Shown here one piece after another: positions 18,939 through 26,342 of a stretch of DNA of 64,000 nucleotides (position 1 is its first letter; every line of letters begins with the position of its first letter). The stretch spans positions 80,604-144,603 of the forward strand of contig CAYXZD010000009.1 in assembly GCA_964469565.1 (NCBI GenBank), read 5' to 3'. The notes under the pieces are model-generated. The model was not told the DNA's origin and did no database searches. It was given only the letters and a program-made list of their open reading frames with translations. This stretch comes from GCA-2720975 sp964469565 (GTDB lineage Bacteria > Planctomycetota > UBA1135 > GCA-002686595). The translations under genes and the position numbers were made by a program.

Positions 18939-19174
18939 TGAATGGCTTACGTCCATTCTTCTGGACTCTGGCCTGGGGGCTGGGCCTCGCCTTGTTGCTA
19001 GGTACACCAGCCCTTGCGCAGAGCTGCTGACCCCGCTTGGGCGAAAGCCCAGAGACCGCGGGCGTGGCCCGCGGCATTCAGCACGCAACCCTCGTACTGC
19101 TATTCGTGCCCTGGCTCTTGATCGGTGGGACGGCCTTTTGGTTTTGGCGCCGATATGGGCGCGAGGATGATTAG
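18938..19174 (+). CDS. Candidate selenoprotein: small membrane protein with in-frame UGA, cox operon
   Basis: The ATG at 18938 overlaps the subunit IV stop by one base. The frame gives a signal peptide (to about TPALAQSC) and meets TGA at 19028-19030. It then continues in the same frame for 47 GC3-rich codons to TAG at 19172: a linker (LGESPETAGVARG), one membrane helix (TLVLLFVPWLLIGGTAFWFW) and a basic-acidic tail RRYGREDD. The product would be 78 residues with selenocysteine at position 31, next to Cys 30. A SECIS-like hairpin follows (19056-19074). From memory, small one-helix proteins with a CxxC-type motif after the signal peptide, then SP...G...LL..P, occur near oxidase operons; I could not verify this. 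Alternatives are a true stop giving a 30-residue peptide, or a base error. Confidence 0.65.
19056..19074 (+). promoter_or_regulatory. SECIS-like hairpin
   Basis: Perfect 8-bp stem CCGCGGGC / GCCCGCGG closing a GUG triloop. The loop begins 33 nt after the UGA and its first base is G. Both fit the published bacterial SECIS rules (loop 16-37 nt downstream of UGA, loop of 3-14 nt, G in one of the first two loop positions). A smaller GNRA-capped hairpin (TTGGGC-GAAA-GCCCAG, 19037-19052) lies between. The apical GGGC-GUG-GCCC is identical to that after the second UGA gene at 62898. Confidence 0.6.
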
Positions 19175-19210
19175 CTAAGGACCCGTTGCGTCATCTTGGG
19201 GCGGCAGTGC

Positions 19211-19252
19211 CAGTGGGGTGGGGCCAGTGGGGTGGGGCTAGTGGGGTGGGGC
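19211..19252. repeat. Three tandem 14-bp G-rich repeats
   Basis: Three head-to-tail units of (C/T)AGTGGGGTGGGGC. With runs of four Gs the plus strand has G-quadruplex potential. Sits just after the oxidase operon and before its terminator. Confidence 0.6.
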
Positions 19253-19288
19253 TAGCGGGCGGGGCAGGTCTAGCAGCCCCCACAAACC

Positions 19289-19322
19289 AGCAGCGCCCGA
19301 AGGCTTGCCTTCGGGCGCTGCT
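19289..19322. terminator. Strong bidirectional terminator hairpin
   Basis: Perfect 16-bp inverted repeat AGCAGCGCCCGAAGGC / GCCTTCGGGCGCTGCT with a two-base TT centre, between the convergent oxidase operon and response regulator gene. No long U tract, so termination efficiency is inferred. Confidence 0.75.
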
Positions 19323-19388
19323 AGTTTCGGGCCCAGGGGGGATGACTGCGAGGACTGTGTCACATCCCAAGTCTTACGGGACGGCGGC

Positions 19389-20057
19389 TCAGGTGCTTAG
19401 AAGCCCTTCGCGGATGGCCAAGCGGGCAAGCTCTGCTGCGGAGTGCACATCGAGCTTTCGCTGTAGGTTCTCCCGGTGCTTCTTTGCAGTGGAGAGGCTC
19501 ATCCCTAAATCGAAGGCCACCTGCTTGTTGCTCTTGCCAATGGCGAGCAACTGGAAGACTTCGCGTTCTCGTGGGGTGAGGCTACTGATGCCGGTCCCTT
19601 CGCGACCCGTCCCATGTGCACCCCCGCGAACCTGGTTCACGAGGGATCCAGACACTTTGGGTGAGACGTAGGCATTGCCGCGGTAGACCGATCGAATCGC
19701 CAGCCCCATCTCTTCGGGATCTGAATCCTTGGAGAGGTAGCCGTCTGCTCCCGCCTTGATGGACTCGTCCACAAAGGTCTGGCCCTCATGGTGGCTCAGC
19801 ATGACGATTCTGGTGTGCCGGCTGATCTTTCGAATCTTGGGAATCGCGTCGATTCCAGAGAGTCCCGGCATGGAGATGTCGAGCAGCACCACATCGGGGT
19901 GCAGGTCGGCGATGGAGTCGAGTGCAGTGCGCGCATCGCCGCTCTCGCCGACCACTTCGACTCCTTCCATTCCATTCAAGAGGCTGTGGAATCCCGCCCT
20001 GAGAATGGCTTGATCGTCGAGGAGATAGACGCGGATGTTGTTAGTTTCAGTGGACAT
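19389..20057 (-). CDS. NarL/LuxR-family response regulator
   Basis: 222 residues from the ATG at 20057 (first residues MSTETNNIRV). Receiver domain with the acidic pair LLDDQ, the phosphorylated Asp in VVLLDISMPG and Lys in GYLSKDSD; C-terminal helix-turn-helix LTPREREVFQLLAIGKSNKQ. It is 135 bp downstream of the histidine kinase on the same strand, so the two form a two-component system. Confidence 0.9.
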   Translation of the reverse strand: MSTETNNIRVYLLDDQAILRAGFHSLLNGMEGVEVVGESGDARTALDSIADLHPDVVLLDISMPGLSGIDAIPKIRKISRHTRIVMLSHHEGQTFVDESIKAGADGYLSKDSDPEEMGLAIRSVYRGNAYVSPKVSGSLVNQVRGGAHGTGREGTGISSLTPREREVFQLLAIGKSNKQVAFDLGMSLSTAKKHRENLQRKLDVHSAAELARLAIREGLLST

Positions 20058-20192
20058 GTGCGCATTGTAGAGGGCAGCTGAGCGCAACTTGGGACGCAGA
20101 AACTAATCCCCCGCAATCTACGCCCCAATTCGTACGCACTATACGGAGATGGGCGTATAAATCTAGGGCAAAAGGCCCTCGGACCGGTGGCC

Positions 20193-22043
20193 CTAGGGCC
20201 TCCAGACGGGTAGCCGTAGGGTGAAGCACGCCCCCCCTAGGTCCGCACTCGAGCCTGCCTCGATCGTGCCCCCATGCTCCCCGATGATTTTCTTGACGAG
20301 GGCTAGGCCGAGACCTGTTCCCCCATCCTTGCTGGTGAAGAAGGGCCGGAAGACTGTGGGTTGCATGGCCTCGCTGATTCCCGGTCCGTCGTCTTCGATC
20401 GTGAGTTCCACCCAAGCTGAGCCCGCGGGCTTTGCTCGAATGTGAATGGCCCCTTCTTCACCAATGGCTTCAATGGCATTGCCGATTAGATTGGTGAGGG
20501 CCTCAGTGATGAGGTTCCCATCCACATGCACGGCGGGACAACCGGGTTCGACGGCTACCTCGATTTCAATCTCCTGGGAATCCGCTTGGTCTCGCAAGGT
20601 CTCGACGGGTTCGAGGATCAGGGGGAGGATCTGCTCCCGTGTCAGGTTCAGATCTAGAGGTTTGGCAAAGGAAAGTGTTCGGCGCATGGTGACCTCAAGG
20701 CTCTGCATTCGTTCCACTAATCCCTCAAGAGTCTCACGTTCGTCCTGGCCAAGGTTGTGAGCCATCGACCTCAGGGCTAGGTTGATGGATGTGATGGGGT
20801 TCTTGATCTCGTGCACCAGGAGCGATGTGGACTCCCCGATGGCAGCGAGAGCCCGCATGATCTGGTGTTCACGTGTTTGCGCACGTTTGAGTTCAGTGAT
20901 GTCCCTCCCTTCGGGCAACAACAAGATCACGTCTCCTTGCTCATCGAGAATGGGCTTGAGGGAGAAGTCGACTACACGACGCTTTCCTCTATGGTCGATG
21001 TGGCTCGTTTCTTCGCGGATGAACTCTCCGCGCGCTGCCCTGCGAATCCACTCCCTCAGCCGCGTCTGTAGGCTCTCGTCGTGGGACCACCAGGGTGTTT
21101 CCCAGAACGGCCGGCCCAGGAGGGCGTTGCGACTCATGCTGGCCCGGTCAAGGGCTGTGCGATTCACTTCGAGAATGCGACCGGTTGGATCGAGGAGACC
21201 CACCAGCTGAAACTCCTGGTCGAAGATGGCGCGCAAGCGATTCTCCCGGTCCTTGAGCGCATCCTCCGCCTTTCGCCGAATCGTACAATCGCGCATGGTG
21301 CCGCAGATGAGAGGTTCGGCTTGGCCGGGGATATCAATGCGCGAGACTGAAAGCTCTACCCAAAAACGGGCGCCTGTCTTGCGTACGGCTTGAAACTCCC
21401 GCGTGGTATTGAGAATCCAAGTCTCACCGGTTTGTCGGTACCTCTCAAGGTAGCTATCGTGCTGGGAGCGGTAGGGCTCGGGCATGATGAGCTTGATGTT
21501 CTGGCCCACAAGTTCTTCGGGCGTGTACCCGAAGAAGGTCAGGGCAGAGTCACTCGCAAACTGAATGATCCCGTGCAGGTCTATCGTGAAGACGGCATCG
21601 AGCATGCCGGCCACGAGGGAAATCATGCGCACCTCTCGCTTGCTGGCCTGCCGTTCGGCCTCTCGGAGGGCCGTGATGTCTCTAGCGCAGGCTACGAAGG
21701 CTGCCGGCGCGGTTCCCTGCTCAACAACGAGGACTCTCCAGAGTGCGTTGCGTACCGATCCATCTGAATGCTTGAGAAGGCTCTCAAAGACTAGCGGTGC
21801 GCGGGGATCCGAGTCACGCCAGCTCATCAGGGTGGAATTCACCCGGTCGAGTTCTTCGGGCATGATGATCTCATGGAGCTTCAAGCCACGGAGGTTTGCG
21901 ATAGGGTGTCCAAAAACGCGTTCTGCCGCATCGTTGCCCTGCAAGACATTCCAGTCCTTGTCCAGGGCTACGAGCAGGTCGTGGGTGGCGCCCAGAAGGA
22001 GGGATTGCAGGGAAGCATCGTTCATGGGGGAAGGAGGGGGCAT
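20193..22043 (-). CDS. PAS-domain sensor histidine kinase
   Basis: About 616 residues; starts at 22043 or 22025 are both possible, neither with a clear Shine-Dalgarno. Three PAS domains (about residues 10-125, 140-260, 270-385; the second has FFGYTPEELVGQNI) with no membrane helix, so a cytoplasmic sensor. HisKA phosphoacceptor LLVHEIKNPITSINLAL, N box LIGNAIEAIG, G1 EDDGPGIS and G2 DGGTGLGLALVKK are intact. Partner is the response regulator downstream. The signal may be redox or a small ligand through the PAS domains, but nothing visible decides this. Confidence 0.9.
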   Translation of the reverse strand: MPPPSPMNDASLQSLLLGATHDLLVALDKDWNVLQGNDAAERVFGHPIANLRGLKLHEIIMPEELDRVNSTLMSWRDSDPRAPLVFESLLKHSDGSVRNALWRVLVVEQGTAPAAFVACARDITALREAERQASKREVRMISLVAGMLDAVFTIDLHGIIQFASDSALTFFGYTPEELVGQNIKLIMPEPYRSQHDSYLERYRQTGETWILNTTREFQAVRKTGARFWVELSVSRIDIPGQAEPLICGTMRDCTIRRKAEDALKDRENRLRAIFDQEFQLVGLLDPTGRILEVNRTALDRASMSRNALLGRPFWETPWWSHDESLQTRLREWIRRAARGEFIREETSHIDHRGKRRVVDFSLKPILDEQGDVILLLPEGRDITELKRAQTREHQIMRALAAIGESTSLLVHEIKNPITSINLALRSMAHNLGQDERETLEGLVERMQSLEVTMRRTLSFAKPLDLNLTREQILPLILEPVETLRDQADSQEIEIEVAVEPGCPAVHVDGNLITEALTNLIGNAIEAIGEEGAIHIRAKPAGSAWVELTIEDDGPGISEAMQPTVFRPFFTSKDGGTGLGLALVKKIIGEHGGTIEAGSSADLGGACFTLRLPVWRP

Positions 22044-22129
22044 GGACACTGCCCATTCTACCAGTCACGGGCCGCGCAAACACAGGGGAGCCCGGTCTGG
22101 CACAAATTCTCGTCTACGCTCATTCGCCA

Positions 22130-22149
22130 CCCCCCCTTGGCGAGGGGGG
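22130..22149. other. C7/G6 hairpin in divergent promoter region
   Basis: A run of seven Cs, a TTGGCGA loop and six Gs form a strong hairpin 17 bp before the presumed start of the cytochrome gene. Could sequester its ribosome binding region; function unproven. Confidence 0.35.
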
Positions 22150-22166
22150 CACCTTATCCTAGGGGA

Positions 22167-23420
22167 GTGTCGGCAACGCTATTCCTAGGCCTCGCTCTGT
22201 TTTTCCAGGATCCATCCTGGTCTCTGCCACCCCTCCTCTATGGCCAGGGGCCGGTCAACAATCGCGTTGAGCGCCTTGCTCAAAGCGTTCACAAGGGCGA
22301 GGTGCGCCTGGAGCGCGAAGGGGGCAGTCGCCTGCGCAGCTTGCTTGCAGCGCTCGATATCCCCGCGGAATCCCAGACGGCTGTTTTTGCTCGTACCAGC
22401 TTTCAGGGCGACATGATCAACGCCCAGCACCCGCGCGCGCTCTATTTCAACGACGACGTCTACGTGGGGTTCGTGCCTGACAGTAGCGTTCTAGAGCTGA
22501 CGGCCATGGATCCGAAGGAGGGGCTTGTGTTCTATACCCTGAGCGAGGGCGACCCCACCCCGCGATTTGAACGTGAAGTGGACCGTTGTTTGCAGTGTCA
22601 CGCTCCCGCCCACATGGGGCAAATGCCAGCCAACTTGATTCGGTCGGTGCATCCCTCCCCTGGGGGACTACCGCTATTGAGGGCGGGGTCGCAATTCGTG
22701 GACCACACGACTCAGTATGAAGAGCGCTGGGGAGGGTGGTATGTCACTGGGGACACCGGGGAAATGAAACACCTCGGTAACCGACACTTGAGTGAGGGCC
22801 AGGAGCAGCTCGATCCACAAGCCAGCGACCAGGCTACCCTGGAGGGCCTCTGTGACACCATGCCCTACCCTGCGGCCACGAGCGATATCGTGGCCCTGCT
22901 TGTGCTTGAACACCAGGCTCACGTTCAAAACGTGGTGGCTTGGGCAGGCTATGAAGCACGGCGAGCTCTGCACTACCAAGAGGGCCTCAGCCGCGACCTA
23001 GGCATGCCCGATGGCTCCAAGGTGGACTCCACCCAAGTTCGTCTCGAAGCAACAGCTGTCAAGGTGGTGGACGCCTTGCTGCTTGTGGGTGAACCGGCTC
23101 TCCCGAATGCCGTGGGGAACCGCTCGGCATTTGCCCGGGTGTTTCAGAATCGGGCCCGCCGAGACTTGAAGGGGCGCAGCCTGCGGGATCTTGATCTCGA
23201 CAAGCGCCTATTTCGCTATCCGCTGAGCTACATGATTCACTCCGAACTCTTCGCCGCGCTCCCGCAAGCGCTGCTGGACCGTATTTGGCTGCGCTTATGG
23301 CTGGTGCTCAATGGGATCCTCAATGGCACAGAAGACCCCTACTTAGTGCCGGATGATCGAGAGGCAATTCAGGAAATCCTCAGGCAGACGTTTGAAGGGA
23401 CATTGCCCAAGTACTGGTAG
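22167..23420 (+). CDS. Secreted monohaem c-type cytochrome family protein
   Basis: About 417 residues if it starts at the GTG 22167, which gives a signal-peptide-like ATLFLGLALFF; the frame is open further up but runs antisense to the kinase. One haem c site CLQCH (about residue 145). Surrounding conserved-looking parts include FERE preceding the haem and HTTQYEERWGGWYVTGDTG after it. I recall this HTT-ERWGGWYVTG signature from uncharacterised cytochromes of planctomycetes; function unknown. Convergent with the SDR gene, only 11 bp apart. Confidence 0.7.
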   Translation: MSATLFLGLALFFQDPSWSLPPLLYGQGPVNNRVERLAQSVHKGEVRLEREGGSRLRSLLAALDIPAESQTAVFARTSFQGDMINAQHPRALYFNDDVYVGFVPDSSVLELTAMDPKEGLVFYTLSEGDPTPRFEREVDRCLQCHAPAHMGQMPANLIRSVHPSPGGLPLLRAGSQFVDHTTQYEERWGGWYVTGDTGEMKHLGNRHLSEGQEQLDPQASDQATLEGLCDTMPYPAATSDIVALLVLEHQAHVQNVVAWAGYEARRALHYQEGLSRDLGMPDGSKVDSTQVRLEATAVKVVDALLLVGEPALPNAVGNRSAFARVFQNRARRDLKGRSLRDLDLDKRLFRYPLSYMIHSELFAALPQALLDRIWLRLWLVLNGILNGTEDPYLVPDDREAIQEILRQTFEGTLPKYW

Positions 23421-23431
23421 AGGGCGGCCGC

Positions 23432-24166
23432 CTAGGCCATTTGGCCGGCGTCAGCGACGAGCGTGGTGCCTGTTACGAGGGATGAGGACTCAGAGAGAAG
23501 GAAGAGTATTGTCTGTGTGATTTCAGCGGGTTGGCCGATACGGCCTAGGCAACTGGCCTGCTTGGCCCGGGCGATAACCTCCTCACCAGCCGCCTGAGCC
23601 ATGGGCGTGTCGATCATGCCGGGGGCCACACAGTTGACGCGCACTCCCTTGGGTCCTAGTTCACGCGCCGCCACGTGCATGAGATTGATCAAGGCGGCTT
23701 TCGATGCGCCGTAAGCTGCCTGGCCAAACTTCCCACGCATTCCATTGATGGATGTCACTGCAACCACTTGACCGCGCCCGGCTGCACGCATGTGCGGAGC
23801 CACGATCTTGAGGAGCCTGAAAGCGGCGTTCACGTTTACATCCAGGACCTTGTCCCATGTATCTAAGTCCAGATTCCAGTGGGCTCGGTCTCCTGTGATC
23901 CCTGCGGCTAGAACGAGGTGGTCAAGGCGTCCTTCATCGGCGATGAGGGCCTCGACATCGAGCGCCACAGTCCCTCGATCAGTGAGATCTACCGCGTGGT
24001 GTACGTACCCACTCCCCAATCCTTCGGGGCCGGTGGGGGACAGGTCGAGGCCATGTACCCTTGCCCCAGCTGCGCACAGGGCGCGAGCAGTCTCGTGTCC
24101 GATGCCCGACCCCGTGCCGGTCACCAGCGCGACCTCACCGGAAAACTGCCACAGGGGAGATCCCAC
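23432..24166 (-). CDS. SDR-family dehydrogenase, benzoyl-CoA cluster
   Basis: 244 residues when started at the GTG that overlaps the bcrD stop by one base (TAGTG). NAD(P) motif TGTGSGIG, active-site Ser in VTSINGMRG and YGASK (Tyr-x-x-x-Lys). The last gene of the benzoyl-CoA operon. In Rhodopseudomonas the SDR BadH oxidises 2-hydroxycyclohexanecarboxyl-CoA. Here, with Had and Oah present, a 3-hydroxyacyl-CoA (such as 3-hydroxypimeloyl-CoA) dehydrogenase role is equally possible. Neither is proven by the sequence. Confidence 0.8.
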   Translation of the reverse strand: MGSPLWQFSGEVALVTGTGSGIGHETARALCAAGARVHGLDLSPTGPEGLGSGYVHHAVDLTDRGTVALDVEALIADEGRLDHLVLAAGITGDRAHWNLDLDTWDKVLDVNVNAAFRLLKIVAPHMRAAGRGQVVAVTSINGMRGKFGQAAYGASKAALINLMHVAARELGPKGVRVNCVAPGMIDTPMAQAAGEEVIARAKQASCLGRIGQPAEITQTILFLLSESSSLVTGTTLVADAGQMA

Positions 24167-25002
24167 TAGGCACTCGCTTGTTGCAGTTTGGCCTGGAGCT
24201 TTTCGTGGCGCCACGCGCCCCAGATCGCAGCCCCGAGCGCGCCCGCGAAAACAGAGTCTGGATGCGTGAGCAATTCGATTGGACTTTCCTGTTCTGCGGC
24301 CACTTCCTTGAGCGCGGCGACTAGGCCGGTGTCCGCGGCCAATCCACCCGTCAAATGGACCACCCCTTCTACCTTCGCCCCACGCAAGAGCTTGAGCAGG
24401 CGGCCCGCCATGGAAAGGTGGATACCTTTGAGAATGTCGGGGACTGATACTCCCCGGCTGACCATGTTGATGACATCCGTCTCCGCCAGAACGGCACAGA
24501 TGCTCGAACAGGCTTCCGGTTCAGTGGATTCCTGGGAGAGCTTGCCCACTTCTTCGCGCGTCACTCCCAGGTAGCGGGCGATATTGGTCAAGAACTGGCC
24601 CGATCCGGAGGCGCATTGGCTCGTCATCCGATAGCCAAGGACTTTGCCGCGCTTGTCCATGCGGATGACTCGGCCGTGGAGTGCTCCAATATCGAGGGCG
24701 GCTCGCGAGCGTGGATCTAGGTAGAGCGCACCGCGCGCATGGGTGGTCATGGAGTAGAAGTGCCCCGTACGGAACGACACTTCGTCAGCGTCGCCTGTTG
24801 TTGCAATGTAATCCATGTCATCCTGGGAAAGCCCAGCTTGCCCCAGAGCGCGCTGTACGCTTGCGCCAATGACTTCAAGGAGATCTGTTCCATGCAGTCG
24901 TACCACGGACTTTCCGAGCACTTCATGAGCATCGCCCTCGGAACGCATGATCACTGTTTTTACGGCACTTGAGCCGACGTCGATTCCAGCACTCAGAGTC
25001 AT
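24166..25002 (-). CDS. bcrD: Benzoyl-CoA reductase activase subunit D (BcrD/BadG)
   Basis: 278 residues, the usual length (about 280). ASKHA ATPase fold with GIDVGSSAVKTVIM at the N-terminus, DIGALHGRVI, and Cys residues in SQCASGSGQF and ACSSICAVLAETD that bind the inter-subunit 4Fe-4S cluster in this family. Overlaps bcrA by four bases. Works with BcrA to couple ATP hydrolysis to electron transfer into the BcrBC active site. Confidence 0.93.
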   Translation of the reverse strand: MTLSAGIDVGSSAVKTVIMRSEGDAHEVLGKSVVRLHGTDLLEVIGASVQRALGQAGLSQDDMDYIATTGDADEVSFRTGHFYSMTTHARGALYLDPRSRAALDIGALHGRVIRMDKRGKVLGYRMTSQCASGSGQFLTNIARYLGVTREEVGKLSQESTEPEACSSICAVLAETDVINMVSRGVSVPDILKGIHLSMAGRLLKLLRGAKVEGVVHLTGGLAADTGLVAALKEVAAEQESPIELLTHPDSVFAGALGAAIWGAWRHEKLQAKLQQASA

Positions 25003-26342
25003 ACGGAGACCTCCTGTTGGGTAGTCATGAGCGCGGGAGTTCGCAACCCATTGTCTTCACGCCAGGCGAACAGGGCTCCCCCGAGGGCGCCGGTGTAGAT
25101 GGAACCGGGTGAAATGTTGATGTGATCGATGTCGTAGTTCTCCTTCACGAGCGTTCGCAACACCGCGACGGCGGCCGTGTTGTTGGCCACTCCACCCGTA
25201 AACGTGAATTCGTTGAACACGCCTCCTGAGCGAGCCAGGAGCCCGGTCGCTCTGAGAACAATGGCTCGGTGGAGTCCAGCCAAGATGTCTTCGTGGCGTT
25301 GGCCCATGGCCAGCCGGTCACGCAGCTCGGCCCCCGCGAAAACGGTACAGGTTGAGTTGATTTGAACGGGCCGATTCGATTTCAAGGCCAGTGGCCCCAA
25401 TTCGTGAAGACCAAGATTCATCTCGTCTGCGATGTAACCGAGGTAGCGGCCGCACCCGGCGGCGCAGCGGTCGTTCATCTGGAAGGATGTCACGACGCCA
25501 TTCTCATCCACCTGGATAGCCTTGGTGTCTTGCCCGCCAATATCCAGCACGGTACGTGTTCCTGGAAACGAGGCATGGGCACCTAGGCCGTGGCAGAGGA
25601 TCTCGGAGCGAATGCACTCTTCGGGAAAGGGTAGACGCGCACGCCCGTAGCCCGTTCCCACGGCCCCCACCTGATCGAATGAAAACTCGCAGACTTCCTG
25701 GATGGCGTCCCGCAGGGCCCGAACTTCCGCTGGGGTCGTCTGAGTTCCCCGCAGGGCCCGCTCCAATGCGGCCGTCAAGACCCGTTCGGTGGAGCCCAAG
25801 TCCTGCAGCGCTTCGACAAGCAGAATGGCCTTATCAAACAATCCGCTGTAGGTGTCCACATTGGCAGCATCGGTGTCGGGGAGGGAGCGAGTGCATTCCA
25901 CCCAGTCCGCTCCGGCCACGTCACGGAAGAATTCCGACCGTGGCTGGATACCCTGTTCATGCCGATCGAGGGCTAGCTGGTGCATGCCCTCCCCAATATG
26001 GGTGAGTGCCGCTTCATCATGGCAGCCAAGGCCTGGTCCCTCTGCTCGAGCGATGCGCATGAGGGCATCGAGATGATCAAGGTGTTGCTCTAGGTGCGTT
26101 GCCCGGATGAGTTCCGACAGGATGTCTGTTACCGATCCGGAAAAGGCCTCTGCGCTGCCCAGTTTCTTAGCAAAGAGATTCCGGCGTGCGTCAAGATAGG
26201 CTTCCCGCTTGGCCACTTCGCAGGCCGCGTCGTAGTTCGATCGGGAATTCGTGATGCCCCTCCCGAGGATAGCCCCTCGCTCATCCAAAACGACGGCTTT
26301 AGTTGTCGTCGATCCAAGGTCGATTCCAATCCAAGTTCTCAT
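24999..26342 (-). CDS. bcrA: Benzoyl-CoA reductase activase subunit A (BcrA/BadF)
   Basis: 447 residues, matching BcrA/BadF (about 440). N-terminal phosphate loop GIDLGSTTTKAVVLDE followed by the subunit-A-specific GRGITNSRSNYD; central DIGGQDTKAIQVDENG and cluster ligands in NDRCAAGCGRYLG; adenosine-site FTGGVANN near the end. Four-base overlaps with bcrB and bcrD. The pairing of this long subunit with the shorter BcrD marks the Thauera/Rhodopseudomonas type of class I reductase. Confidence 0.94.
   Translation of the reverse strand: MRTWIGIDLGSTTTKAVVLDERGAILGRGITNSRSNYDAACEVAKREAYLDARRNLFAKKLGSAEAFSGSVTDILSELIRATHLEQHLDHLDALMRIARAEGPGLGCHDEAALTHIGEGMHQLALDRHEQGIQPRSEFFRDVAGADWVECTRSLPDTDAANVDTYSGLFDKAILLVEALQDLGSTERVLTAALERALRGTQTTPAEVRALRDAIQEVCEFSFDQVGAVGTGYGRARLPFPEECIRSEILCHGLGAHASFPGTRTVLDIGGQDTKAIQVDENGVVTSFQMNDRCAAGCGRYLGYIADEMNLGLHELGPLALKSNRPVQINSTCTVFAGAELRDRLAMGQRHEDILAGLHRAIVLRATGLLARSGGVFNEFTFTGGVANNTAAVAVLRTLVKENYDIDHINISPGSIYTGALGGALFAWREDNGLRTPALMTTQQEVSV

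Noticed and set aside
21873..22166. Upstream extension of the cytochrome gene across the histidine kinase
   Set aside because: The stretch is antisense to conserved PAS coding sequence and contains no export signal; the start near 22167 gives a signal peptide.
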